NCBI GenBank assembly: GCA_036271795.1
Contig: DATAZY010000104.1
Span: 1 to 55,144, forward strand
Source of the DNA: Galbitalea sp036271795
GTDB lineage: Bacteria; Actinomycetota; Actinomycetes; Actinomycetales; Microbacteriaceae
Length of the DNA stretch: 55,144 nt
Reading direction: 5' to 3'
The first letter of the stretch is position 1; each line of letters starts with the position of its first letter. Below the pieces are notes generated by a model. The model did no database searches and had not been told where the DNA came from. It saw only the letters and a program-made list of their open reading frames with translations. This document shows, in pieces, positions 24,233-31,537 of this stretch. Made by a program: the position numbers and the translations under genes.

Positions 24233-24847
24233 TTAGTCGGGTTGGGTGTGAGGTTCCCGCGTGCCCCAGCCCGCCGAGCCGAGGTAGATCTCGAGTTGGC
24301 TGATGCGGCGTTTGGTGTCGTCGATTCGGTGTTGTCTGTCGTCGAGGATGGCGTGGCCGTCGTCGGTCCGTGGAGCGTTCTCCCAGGCTTCGGTGTCCTC
24401 AAGCTTGGGTGTGAGTTCGAGTCCGCGTAGCTGACGACGGGCAGCGAGGAGTTCGCGGAACGCTTCGAGCTGAGTTCGCTCGCTCAGTTCGTCGGCGCTC
24501 AGCGCTCTGTAGCTGCCGTTAGTGAGGCCCGACACCCAGGCGTCGAATTCGGCGACGGACATCCCCGCAACTGCTGGCGAGATGTTGGGCAGGTCGAGGC
24601 GCTCATGTGGCGATCCGAGCGGGGCAAGGATGAATAGCGGCGAGAGCTTCAGGGCCGCCGCAATGTTCAGAAGCTGGGCGACCGCTAGGTCGTTCTTTCG
24701 ACCGGCCTCGATGTTTTGAAGGATCGAGCCGGTCACCGAATCGCCGGGTATTGCCGCGGCAAGTTCCTTTGTGCTTTTGAAGCCGCGCATCTTCCTGGCT
24801 GCTGCGATGCGGGCACCGACGCTGGTCGCTGTTCTGAAGTCTGCCAC
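24233..24847 (-). CDS. XRE-family transcriptional regulator of the element
   Basis: The 204-residue protein starts at GTG 24847 and has a Cro/CI-type HTH in its first 70 residues (V-G-A-R-I-A-A-A-R-K-M-R-G-F, L-Q-N-I-E-A-G-R-K-N, L-N-I-A-A-A-L-K-L-S-P). A charged, helix-rich C-terminal half with a coiled-coil look (R-Q-H-R-I-D-D-T-K-R-R-I-S-Q-L-E) follows. It is divergent from the replication-relaxation/integrase operon and probably controls it. A 68-bp gap separates it from the three-gene operon on the same strand. Confidence 0.85.
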   Translation of the reverse strand: MADFRTATSVGARIAAARKMRGFKSTKELAAAIPGDSVTGSILQNIEAGRKNDLAVAQLLNIAAALKLSPLFILAPLGSPHERLDLPNISPAVAGMSVAEFDAWVSGLTNGSYRALSADELSERTQLEAFRELLAARRQLRGLELTPKLEDTEAWENAPRTDDGHAILDDRQHRIDDTKRRISQLEIYLGSAGWGTREPHTQPD

Positions 24848-24900
24848 CTCGACAGCGTATCGCCGTGCCGAGTGTGAGCATGATGACCATTTGGATTTTG

Positions 24901-24941
24901 AGTGTTAAAACTACACAGAAAAAAGAATAAAAGTGTTAAAA
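24901..24941. promoter_or_regulatory. Direct repeats AGTGTTAAAA in the AT-rich divergent region
   Basis: AGTGTTAAAA occurs at 24901-24910 and 24932-24941, 31 bp apart (three helical turns), in the only strongly AT-rich part of the element, between the XRE gene and the integrase operon. They are likely regulator-binding sites. Confidence 0.45.
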
Positions 24942-25036
24942 ACGCGATAGCCTCAAACCATGCGAAACAGCATTTTGTTACTTCGCTCACTCGTTCGTCA
25001 GTCGCGAAGGGGTGAACGAAGGCTCGAGGGCTCTTC

Positions 25037-25143
25037 ATCCCTGTCCCACCGCTGTTGCCGCGCAAGGCGCGCTTCCCAACCCCTCACACTCACCAGTTCA
25101 TGGGAGGGGTTGGGAAGTAAAGCAGCAGCGGTGGGACAGGGAT
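25037..25143. repeat. Large nested inverted-repeat structure upstream of the integrase operon
   Basis: The outer arms 25037-25054 and 25126-25143 are 18 bp and perfectly complementary, and extend to 22 bp as RNA with one G-U pair. Inside are a second stem (TTCCCAACCCCTC at 25073-25085 with its complement at 25104-25116) and a mini-hairpin GCGC-AAG-GCGC near 25061-25071. The fold is a three-way junction of about 107 nt. It is followed by a purine-only-rich tract (about 25139-25192). This 380-bp stretch between the XRE gene and 25229 has no coding gene; an origin or regulatory RNA role is possible. Confidence 0.75.
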
Positions 25144-25228
25144 AAAGAGAAAAGAAAAAGAAGAAGAGAAGCAAGAGACAAGTTCGCGGCCGGACGAGCA
25201 CCAAGAGAGAGATCAGGGGGACGACGAG

Positions 25229-25996
25229 ATGGCGTTGATGACGGCACGAGACGAGCAGATGATCGAATGGCTGAAGGTCGTTCGGGTTACGGATATGGAG
25301 TCGATCAGGTTCGCCCTGGCAGCATTCGCCGACGCGACAAAACCAGTGAGCTTGCGCCGGGCGCAGCAGTGGGTTGCGCGGCTGGCGGAGCTCGGGCTCG
25401 TCGAGAAGGACCGCCTCACGCTGCAAGACGGGTCTGTGATTTGGGCAACCCAACGCGCCACCGGGATGCGCCCGCTGAACCTTCTTGGCCAGACCTTCCG
25501 TCATGAAGTCGCAGTGGCGTCCGCCTCGGCCCGCTACCTCTTCAATGGATGGTCGTGGGCACGAGACCGGAAGGCGTCGAGCTATCACGACCATCAAGCT
25601 GACGGAATCGCCACCCGGGGCGGTGAGGTGGAGCTGGTGGAGGTCGAGCTGACCCCAAAGGCGATCGAACGGTATGCACCGATCGTCAACAGTTACTCGT
25701 GGCGGATCAGCCGCGAACGCGTCACCCGGATCGTGTACCTCTGCACTGCCGACGCGACTCGGATGGTCCGACGTGAAGCTGACAAGCTCCTATTCCGGGA
25801 TGACAAGTCGCTGGTCGTCACGGTCACGGCGTTCGACAAACGCGGGACTTGGATCGACACCTCCGGACGGTTCCCCGAGGTGTGGACCTCCACGCCAACC
25901 GAACATGGCAACGCAAACGAGATCCTCGAGTCGCGCGTCATCCGCGCACGCTCAGTCGACAGCGAGCGTCTGGGCCCAACCTCGCGACTCTTCTAA
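25229..25996 (+). CDS. Replication-relaxation-like protein
   Basis: The 255-residue protein begins with a winged-helix region (R-D-E-Q-M-I-E-W-L, R-R-A-Q-Q-W-V-A-R-L-A-E-L-G-L-V-E). A nuclease-like core with H-E-V-A-V-A-S-A and V-E-L-V-E-V-E-L-T-P-K follows, where the E-x-E...K pattern resembles a PD-(D/E)xK-type fold. This is the layout of Replic_Relax-type proteins of actinobacterial integrative elements. A strong AGGGGG ribosome site lies 8 bp before ATG 25229. The integrase starts 8 bp after its stop, so they form one operon. Family assignment is by pattern only. Confidence 0.6.
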   Translation: MALMTARDEQMIEWLKVVRVTDMESIRFALAAFADATKPVSLRRAQQWVARLAELGLVEKDRLTLQDGSVIWATQRATGMRPLNLLGQTFRHEVAVASASARYLFNGWSWARDRKASSYHDHQADGIATRGGEVELVEVELTPKAIERYAPIVNSYSWRISRERVTRIVYLCTADATRMVRREADKLLFRDDKSLVVTVTAFDKRGTWIDTSGRFPEVWTSTPTEHGNANEILESRVIRARSVDSERLGPTSRLF

Positions 25997-26003
25997 GGCC
26001 GTC

Positions 26004-27101
26004 ATGCCAAGCATCCGACCCTACGAGACGACGGACGGTCGCCGGTATCGTGCCCGGTACTGGGACCCCGCTCATCATCAGCGGGAGAAGCGTGGATTCA
26101 GAACCAAGAAGGAGGCCGAGGAATTTCTTGCCGGCGTCACCGTTCGCACCGCCCGCGGTGAGTATGTCGATCCTGCCGCTGGCCGTGTCACGGTGGGAGA
26201 GCTGGGAGTCGCGTGGCTTGCGAATCGTCCGCATCTGAAACCGTCGACGTGGCACTCGCTGGAGGTGGCGTGGCGAGTGCATGTCCTTCCTGTTTGGGGC
26301 AATCGACGCGTCGTTGAGATTCGCTACTCGGAGGTGCAGGCCTGGGTCGGATCGCTCAGCGCGCGAAAGAGCGCGACGACTGTGAAACGAGCGCACGGAA
26401 TCCTCGCGAGCATTCTCGACGTCGCGATGCGGGACCACCGAATCGGAAGCAACCCCGCACGCGGTGTGATGCTGCCACGCAAGGTTCCGAAGCCAAGGGC
26501 GTACCTCACCCTTGATCAGGTCGAATTGCTCGCATCCAATGTGGGGGAGCACTCGACACTCGTCTACCTCCTCAGCTACACCGGATTGCGCTGGGGAGAA
26601 GCAACCGCGATCCACATCCGAAGTGTCGACACGGCGCGACGTCGAATTCGTATCGATGAGAACGCCGTTCGAGTCGGGACGGCCATGGCGATCGGAACGC
26701 CGAAGACCCACGAAACTCGCTCGGTGCCCGTGCCAGGTTTGCTGCTCGAAAAGATCGTGCTCGCTTCAACGGGGAAGGCTCCGGAAGATCTGCTCTTCGG
26801 GTTCGCGAACATCCATCTGCTGCGACCGCACACATGGCATGGTTGGTTCGCTCGAGCAGTCGATGCGAGTCGCGCGGTGGACCCGACGTTTCCCAAGGTG
26901 ACCATCCACGACCTCCGGCACACGGCCGCCAGCCTCGCAATCAGCGCGGGCGCGAACGTCAAGGCAGTGCAGAGAATGCTCGGCCACGCGTCGGCGGCGA
27001 TGACTCTCGACACCTACGCCGATTTGTTCGACGACGATCTAAACGCGGTGTCCGATCGACTCGACGACGTACGAGCGCGAAGGATCGCGAACGAGAACTG
27101 A
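26004..27101 (+). CDS. Tyrosine recombinase / integrase of the element
   Basis: From ATG 26004 the protein has 365 residues: an N-terminal arm-binding domain (Y-R-A-R-Y-W-D, F-R-T-K-K-E-A-E-E-F), a core-binding domain (residues about 62-150), and a catalytic domain with R196 (T-G-L-R-W-G-E-A), K234, H302 and R305 (H-D-L-R-H-T), H328 (L-G-H-A-S) and nucleophile Y338 (T-Y-A-D-L-F). All catalytic residues are present. It should integrate and excise the island at the tRNA-Ser 3' end. It lies in the middle of the element rather than next to the tRNA. Confidence 0.95.
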   Translation: MPSIRPYETTDGRRYRARYWDPAHHQREKRGFRTKKEAEEFLAGVTVRTARGEYVDPAAGRVTVGELGVAWLANRPHLKPSTWHSLEVAWRVHVLPVWGNRRVVEIRYSEVQAWVGSLSARKSATTVKRAHGILASILDVAMRDHRIGSNPARGVMLPRKVPKPRAYLTLDQVELLASNVGEHSTLVYLLSYTGLRWGEATAIHIRSVDTARRRIRIDENAVRVGTAMAIGTPKTHETRSVPVPGLLLEKIVLASTGKAPEDLLFGFANIHLLRPHTWHGWFARAVDASRAVDPTFPKVTIHDLRHTAASLAISAGANVKAVQRMLGHASAAMTLDTYADLFDDDLNAVSDRLDDVRARRIANEN

Positions 27102-27169
27102 CGCGGGCAGACGCGGCCGCAAACGCTCGGCTTATGTCGTTGGGCGGACGTCCGCCGGAACTGTTCCGC

Positions 27170-27511
27170 CTACCGTCCGAGCGCTTCCGCATCGTTGACG
27201 ACCTGCGCACGAGTCGTCGGAGGGATTCCGTCGGCGCCAGACAGAGACATGAGCCATCGCGCATCCTCTAGCAACTCTGCGGTCGGCAGGTCCTCGCTCA
27301 AGACGTGGCTGTGGAGTTCGGCAGCAGCAAGCTCGAAAGCCTCCGGGTCAAGCTCACGACCAACACTTAGCGAGAGTTCGATCGAGCGGCCACCGAGCCC
27401 CAAAGCTGGATGACAAGCCTCGGGTGATGCGACTGACGCCATCGCATCTTTTCGCAACTGCTGAGTCTTGCGGCGTCGATTGAGCCCGCTCGCGAGGCTG
27501 AACCAGACCAT
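27170..27511 (-). CDS. Unknown small protein of the element
   Basis: The 113-residue soluble protein has a basic N-terminus (G-L-N-R-R-R-K-T-Q-Q-L-R-K-D) and an acidic helical C-terminal half (E-L-D-P-E-A-F-E-L-A-A-A-E-L-H-S-H, A-E-L-L-E-D-A-R-W-L-M). The amino-acid pattern and GC3 are coding-like, but no family was recognised. It faces the integrase gene tail to tail and is divergent from the ankyrin gene. Confidence 0.6.
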   Translation of the reverse strand: MVWFSLASGLNRRRKTQQLRKDAMASVASPEACHPALGLGGRSIELSLSVGRELDPEAFELAAAELHSHVLSEDLPTAELLEDARWLMSLSGADGIPPTTRAQVVNDAEALGR

Positions 27512-27661
27512 GCCTATCAGTATGGAGGGTGCACATCAGTTACCGCCTGTTGGATTGACGTTCTTCGCATCTCGCGATTCGGCGTCGGGTAGAGTGCCGA
27601 AGAACGGACGCCATCTGATCGCGAGGATGGTCTGAGTCGTCCCGGAAAGGTGATGCCGACC

Positions 27662-28099
27662 ATGATCTTTGGTCGAAGAAAGTCGGGCAATGAGCCGGCG
27701 TCAATCGCACTAGATCAATATGGTCGCATTCCCTTGCACTACGCGTCGCTGCACGACGACGTGAGCCTGGCCACGCAGCTCATCGCGGACGGTCAAGACG
27801 TCAACGCACAAGACAAGGCCGGTTTCACTCCGCTCCACTTCGTCGCCCAACCGACGTCAACTGGAGCAGCCCGCTTGCTTGTGGAGCACGGAGGAGACGT
27901 CAATTTAGCCGACAGGCACGGAAATGGCCCGCTCTGGACCGCAGTATTCAACAGCCGGGGCGAGGGGACGATTATTCAACTCCTTCGCGAGAATGGCGCG
28001 GATCCGCTCCATGCAAACACGCACGGCGGGACGCCAATGGCGCTGTCGCGCCAGATCGCGAATTATGACGTGCGTCAATACTTTGTTGACCTGCCCTAA
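27662..28099 (+). CDS. Ankyrin-repeat protein
   Basis: From ATG 27662 the protein has 145 residues with about four ankyrin repeats (D-Q-Y-G-R-I-P-L-H-Y-A-S-L, D-K-A-G-F-T-P-L-H-F-V-A, D-R-H-G-N-G-P-L-W-T-A-V, and a last T-H-G-G-T-P-M-A-L-S). GGAAAGG lies 11 bp upstream of this ATG; the in-frame ATG at 27653 is only 2 bp from it. Small bacterial ankyrin proteins often act as protein-binding partners or immunity factors. Here it is followed by a TIR protein on the same strand. Confidence 0.85.
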   Translation: MIFGRRKSGNEPASIALDQYGRIPLHYASLHDDVSLATQLIADGQDVNAQDKAGFTPLHFVAQPTSTGAARLLVEHGGDVNLADRHGNGPLWTAVFNSRGEGTIIQLLRENGADPLHANTHGGTPMALSRQIANYDVRQYFVDLP

Positions 28100-28202
28100 C
28101 GCGGCCGCAGTTAGGCACCCGATCAACTCGGCAATCGCGCGAGGGTGCGAAACCATGGGTGCGTGAAGACAGTAGGTCGGGGGCTGGTTGTAGCATCAGG
28201 CC

Positions 28203-28937
28203 ATGCCACAGTGCACCGCACCAGTTCGAGGTCACATTCGCGGCGGCGGCGCGGACTGCCCCGTACACGGCGGATCTTATGGGCGAAATTATGGGTACTA
28301 CCAACCGACGCCGGTCTATTCGCGTCCGGTTCCACCGCCAGCACCCAGATATCCGAGCTACGCGAGCCGATCATCTGGCGGCGGGAGCGGCCGAAGTAGT
28401 TCTGCCAGTTCAAGCCGGTCGAGGCGAACGTCAGTTAGCTACTCGACTCGTGAGTTTCAGACGCTCAACCCCGTTCGCGAACAGGTCGTTCAGATCGCCC
28501 AGACTGACACGAGCGGTCGTGACCTATTCCTCTGCCACGCCTGGGACGATCGTCAGGGCGCGGCGCTTGAGTTGAACAACCTTCTGACGGATCTGGAGGT
28601 CACGGTTTGGTTCAGCGAGATGGACGTCCCGTTAGGGACATCGCTGATCCGCAAGATTGACCGTGGCCTAGCGAGTTCTCGTGCGGGAATCGTACTTGTT
28701 ACCCCCGCATTGTTTGCGAGTCTCAATAGCGACGGAATCGCCGCGCAAGAACTATCCGCTCTTCTCGCAACCGACAGAGTCATTCCGATTGTCCATAACA
28801 CGACGTTCGATGCTCTCCGGAGGATCAGTCCGTTGCTCGCAGCACGCTCCGGGTTGGACACGGCGAATTACGGTTCATTGGGCGAAGTCGCGGCCAAAAT
28901 CGCGGACACAGTCATAGTTGACGAGCTGGTCTCCTAG
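28203..28937 (+). CDS. Zinc-ribbon/TIR-domain protein
   Basis: The 244-residue protein has three parts. An N-terminal metal-binding motif has C4, H11, C19 and H22 (C-T-A-P-V-R-G-H...C-P-V-H). A low-complexity linker rich in Tyr, Pro, Ser and Gly covers residues about 25-80. A TIR domain covers about 106-240, with D-L-F-L-C-H-A-W-D-D-R, V-W-F-S-E-M-D-V-P-L-G, G-I-V-L-V-T-P and A-A-Q-E-L with E183 at the position of the catalytic glutamate of NAD-cleaving TIRs. Bacterial TIR effectors often deplete NAD during phage infection. The neighbouring ankyrin gene could be a partner; the pairing is an inference. Confidence 0.85.
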   Translation: MPQCTAPVRGHIRGGGADCPVHGGSYGRNYGYYQPTPVYSRPVPPPAPRYPSYASRSSGGGSGRSSSASSSRSRRTSVSYSTREFQTLNPVREQVVQIAQTDTSGRDLFLCHAWDDRQGAALELNNLLTDLEVTVWFSEMDVPLGTSLIRKIDRGLASSRAGIVLVTPALFASLNSDGIAAQELSALLATDRVIPIVHNTTFDALRRISPLLAARSGLDTANYGSLGEVAAKIADTVIVDELVS

Positions 28938-29023
28938 ACAGACAAACATCGCCCACCTCAGTGCGGGTCGTCACATGAGACCCACTGCTCGATCGGCCGA
29001 AAAGTCTGAGGTTACGAGGTTGG

Positions 29024-29821
29024 TCATCTTCGGGCGAGTTTGACGCCGGGTGGGCGAATCGGTTCCGGGTAGTACTCGACGTGATGAGTCGGTCCGAGTT
29101 CATCCTGGAGACGGGCGGCGAGTTCTCGGCCTCGGTCGACAAACGTCTTCGCGTCCTCTTCTGCGTGAAAGCCACCACGGACGGGCCACCCATCAAGAAC
29201 CGCATGAAAGTCGTCGTTCCATGCTTTCAGTTCGCTCATCAGATCCGTGGTGATGGGTTCGCTCTGGATCTCGACCATGCGGTAGCCATCGGGATCGTTG
29301 TGGCCCAGCGGAGAAACGCCTACTGACGCTTGTACCCGAATCCAACGTCGTGGTTTGGTGCGTGCAAGCAGGTCCGCTGCTGCGGCCCGGATCGCCTCGT
29401 TGAGGGATGCGGCGCTGCTCGGGTGGTCCTCGAGCTGAGAAGCGAGGCCAACAAAGACGCGTAGGTCACCCTCTTCGGCGACGTCGAAGGATCTTCGCCA
29501 GATCTGGTTAGCGCCGTCGCCCGGGTCCACGGATCCGGCAACGATTGCCCTGGCGGTCAACCGGATAAGTTGCCACTGTGCGCCATCTCGGTCGAGTAGC
29601 GGGTAATTCAACTCCTCCAGCACAAGTGCGAAGAGATCGCGCAGGGACTGCGCATCGTCGCGATTTTCCCCTGCGAGAACGCGAAGCGTCGGACTCTCTG
29701 CACCGCGGACGAGCGCGTCCGTGGCTATGTCCGGAAGCTCGTCGGCTCGGAGGTCTCCAGTCACCCAGTGCCAGGAGGCAACCTCGAGTGAGTCCACACC
29801 TGGGTACGACTGTCCGGACAC
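29024..29821 (-). CDS. Unknown protein of the element
   Basis: The 265-residue soluble protein starts at GTG 29821. Its first half has a helical look (L-R-A-D-E-L-P-D-I-A-T-D-A-L-V-R-G, L-R-D-L-F-A-L-V-L-E-E-L). The second half is beta-rich (W-I-R-V-Q-A-S-V-G-V, Y-R-M-V-E-I-Q-S-E-P-I-T-T-D) and ends basic. I do not recognise a family. It is convergent with the TIR gene, 86 bp apart, and downstream on the same strand from the broken DUF6924-like gene. Confidence 0.65.
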   Translation of the reverse strand: MSGQSYPGVDSLEVASWHWVTGDLRADELPDIATDALVRGAESPTLRVLAGENRDDAQSLRDLFALVLEELNYPLLDRDGAQWQLIRLTARAIVAGSVDPGDGANQIWRRSFDVAEEGDLRVFVGLASQLEDHPSSAASLNEAIRAAAADLLARTKPRRWIRVQASVGVSPLGHNDPDGYRMVEIQSEPITTDLMSELKAWNDDFHAVLDGWPVRGGFHAEEDAKTFVDRGRELAARLQDELGPTHHVEYYPEPIRPPGVKLARR

Positions 29822-29900
29822 GATCTCCGCCTGACCTGACCACGAAACCGTGGAGGGTCAGCCTAGCGAGCGCCCGATTGCCACGCAATCAAGGACTGGC

Positions 29901-30014
29901 CTACAGAATGTTCTCGCCTCGGAGGTCGACGGACCTTGTCATGGGTACGTCCAAATTCGGGTCGCTCAACGACACGATTCCGGGCTCATTCCGCAGGATC
30001 GCTAGCGCACTCCT
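29901..30014 (-). pseudogene. Possible C-terminal remnant of a gene
   Basis: Directly after the stop of the DUF6924-like frame, a short frame without a good start reads like a protein C-terminus (L-R-N-E-P-G-I-V-S-L-S-D-P-N and a final D-L-R-G-E-N-I-L). An ATG overlaps the upstream stop in another frame and runs only 10 codons, so a second frameshift may have broken a coupled gene. Confidence 0.25.
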
Positions 30015-30439
30015 TCATGTTGGAAAACCCCGGAACACACCGTCCTCATCGACACGGGCGGCGAACTCGTGGAAGGTCATGTTGCCGACGGCGAGGTTGT
30101 CCAGGATGCCCTGGAGTTGCTCCGGTGTTGATCGAATCGCTTCGGACGCAGCTGCGCCCGTCAAGTCGATGAGACCGCTGTGTGGTCACGCAGCGAGCGG
30201 TCGTCAATTACAACGAGCGCGGCGTGATCCCCATCGCGCTCAAGCGATGCAACTTGTCCAGCGCTCAAGTTGGCGAGCATGGGCGAGTCGACCGCGATCA
30301 AACTCGCCCCGTCCCAGTCGAAGTCGGCCTCAGGATACGCAGCGGTAAGCGCAGCCCATGTTTCATGCCAGGCCTCGTCGTTCGTGTAATCCGTTCGGAT
30401 TGCGGCCGTGAAAAGGTCAGGAACGCGCGGAATCTTCAT
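30015..30439 (-). pseudogene. DUF6924-like gene broken by a frameshift
   Basis: From ATG 30439 the frame encodes a DUF6924-like start (R-V-P-D-L-F-T-A-A-I-R-T-D-Y-T-N-D-E-A-W) and stops early at 30161. The remaining homologous sequence continues in another frame from about 30175: L-I-D-L-T-G, then D-N-L-A-V-G-N-M-T-F-H-E-F-A and D-E-D-G-V-F-R-G-F, ending at 30015. One missing base around 30170-30180 (expected GTCCTC, seen GTCTC) explains the shift. The complete protein would be about 140 residues. A sequencing error cannot be excluded. Confidence 0.7.
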
Positions 30440-30532
30440 TAGCGAAAGGATACAAGCCACGTCGAGGTTGCTTCGCTGTAAAGCCCCCAATTGGTCGCAT
30501 CCGGAATCGCGCCAGCATGTCATTATTCCCAT

Positions 30533-31234
30533 ATGCCTACTGGTGCCGAGATATGTGTAGACCTTTTCAACAGCGTGGAAATGCCGCTTGGCCCTGGGCT
30601 ACTCGAAGACGAGTTGCAGCAGATCGAAAATGTTTACGGCTTCACCTTCGACAAGGACCACCGCGAGTTGCTCGCGCTAGTCACGCCGCTGGTCGATTCC
30701 TGGCCGGACTGGCGCGCGGGTATGACAGAGCAGATGAAGAGGTCGCTCGCCTGGCCTGCCGATGGCGTCATCTGGGACGCTCACAACAACGACTTCTGGC
30801 CAAATGCCTGGGGTCGGAAGCCCAAACATCCGGATGAGCTCGACGCCGCGATCCTCCAGCAGCTCGCCCAGGTGCCGAAGCTCGTGCCTCTATTCGGGCA
30901 TCGGTTCATGGCGGCTGGCCCATCCCAGGGAGGCGCTCCGGTGTTTTCCGTTTACCAAACTGACGTCGTTTATTACGGTGAAAACCTGCCCAGCTACATG
31001 GCCCATGAGCTTGACATTCCAAAGCGCTACGAAACGGGCATCCAGCGCAAGATACCGTTCTGGTCGAACCTTGCCGAGAGCGATCGGCGTTTCGTCGGGA
31101 AGCCTCGGGCCAAGCGTGCGTTTTGGAACCGCTCCATTCTCGGAGGTTCGGCGCTGCCGGAACAGACACCCAACGGCACACCAATCACCTACTCCTCAGA
31201 GGAGACAAACGGTCCGATTCCGAGCGGCGACTAA
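30533..31234 (+). CDS. SMI1/KNR4 (SUKH)-like protein
   Basis: From ATG 30533 the protein has 233 residues. The N-terminal part (L-L-E-D-E-L-Q-Q-I-E-N-V-Y-G-F-T-F-D-K-D-H-R-E-L-L, then W-P-D-W-R) resembles the SUKH/SMI1-KNR4 superfamily, whose bacterial members are often immunity proteins of contact-dependent or secreted toxins. The C-terminal quarter is basic and low in structure. ATG 30578 is an alternative start. It is divergent from the DUF6924-like gene, and no cognate toxin gene was seen nearby. Assignment is tentative. Confidence 0.6.
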   Translation: MPTGAEICVDLFNSVEMPLGPGLLEDELQQIENVYGFTFDKDHRELLALVTPLVDSWPDWRAGMTEQMKRSLAWPADGVIWDAHNNDFWPNAWGRKPKHPDELDAAILQQLAQVPKLVPLFGHRFMAAGPSQGGAPVFSVYQTDVVYYGENLPSYMAHELDIPKRYETGIQRKIPFWSNLAESDRRFVGKPRAKRAFWNRSILGGSALPEQTPNGTPITYSSEETNGPIPSGD

Positions 31235-31283
31235 CCGTTACTTAGCTGCCGCGACGGCGACCTCGCTCAAACGTTGCCCACAG

Positions 31284-31305
31284 TTGAGGGTGATTTGAGG
31301 GTGGC
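31284..31305. repeat. Candidate integrase arm-type site, right
   Basis: Tandem TTGAGGGTG copies at 31284 and 31295, the same 22-bp sequence as 21783-21804 and in the same orientation, 54 bp inside the right att copy. Confidence 0.55.
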
Positions 31306-31358
31306 TGGCCCGCGCAACCGGTGAAAACCCCGGGATATCAACGTTTTTCGGGCCAAAA

Positions 31359-31384
31359 ATCGGCGGAGAATGGGGGATTCGAAC
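31359..31384. repeat. attR: right boundary repeat within tRNA-Ser
   Basis: This 26-bp copy covers the 3' T-arm/acceptor part of the tRNA gene plus 5 bp beyond it, and is identical to 21653-21678. Confidence 0.8.
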
Positions 31385-31448
31385 CCCCGAGGGCTTGCAC
31401 CCAACACGCTTTCCAAGCGTGCGCCATAGGCCACTAGGCGAATTCTCC
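31364..31448 (-). tRNA. tRNA-Ser (anticodon GGA)
   Basis: On the minus strand, acceptor halves GGAGAAT (31442-31448) and ATTCTCC (31365-31371) pair perfectly, with discriminator G at 31364 and no encoded CCA. The anticodon stem-loop ACGCT-TGGAAA-GCGT gives anticodon GGA. A long variable arm (GTTGGGTGCAAGCCCTC region) and T-arm GGGGGTTCGAATCCCCC confirm a class II serine tRNA of 85 nt. The gene is intact despite being the island integration target. Confidence 0.97.
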
Positions 31449-31537
31449 TGAAGGCAGCTGGCAGGCCAGCGGACCAAAGAGAATCCTAGCCTGTTCCGTC
31501 TGTGTCGCCATCCGGCCCCGATGCCTAGGCTGGGGTC

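Larger units (their letters stand above)
21653..31384. mobile_element. Integrative element in the 3' end of tRNA-Ser(GGA)
   Basis: A 26-bp identical direct repeat (21653-21678 and 31359-31384, beginning ATCGGCGGAG and ending GGATTCGAAC) bounds 9.7 kb. The right copy is the T-arm and acceptor 3' half of the intact tRNA-Ser gene plus 5 bp of flank, the usual target of tyrosine integrases. Inside are a tyrosine integrase, a replication-relaxation-like protein, an XRE regulator and cargo of defence-like and unknown genes. No transfer ATPase or relaxase was found, so transfer would need help from elsewhere. The scar at 21375 may extend the island. Confidence 0.85.

Noticed and set aside
24998..25597. 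Overlapping plus and minus frames across the 25037-25143 inverted repeats
   Set aside because: Their protein-like look comes from the repeat arms being translated twice; the real gene starts at 25229 with a strong ribosome site.
27650..27661. GTG 27650 or ATG 27653 as the ankyrin gene start
   Set aside because: Both lie on or within 2 bp of the GGAAAGG ribosome site; ATG 27662 has workable spacing, though experimental support is lacking.
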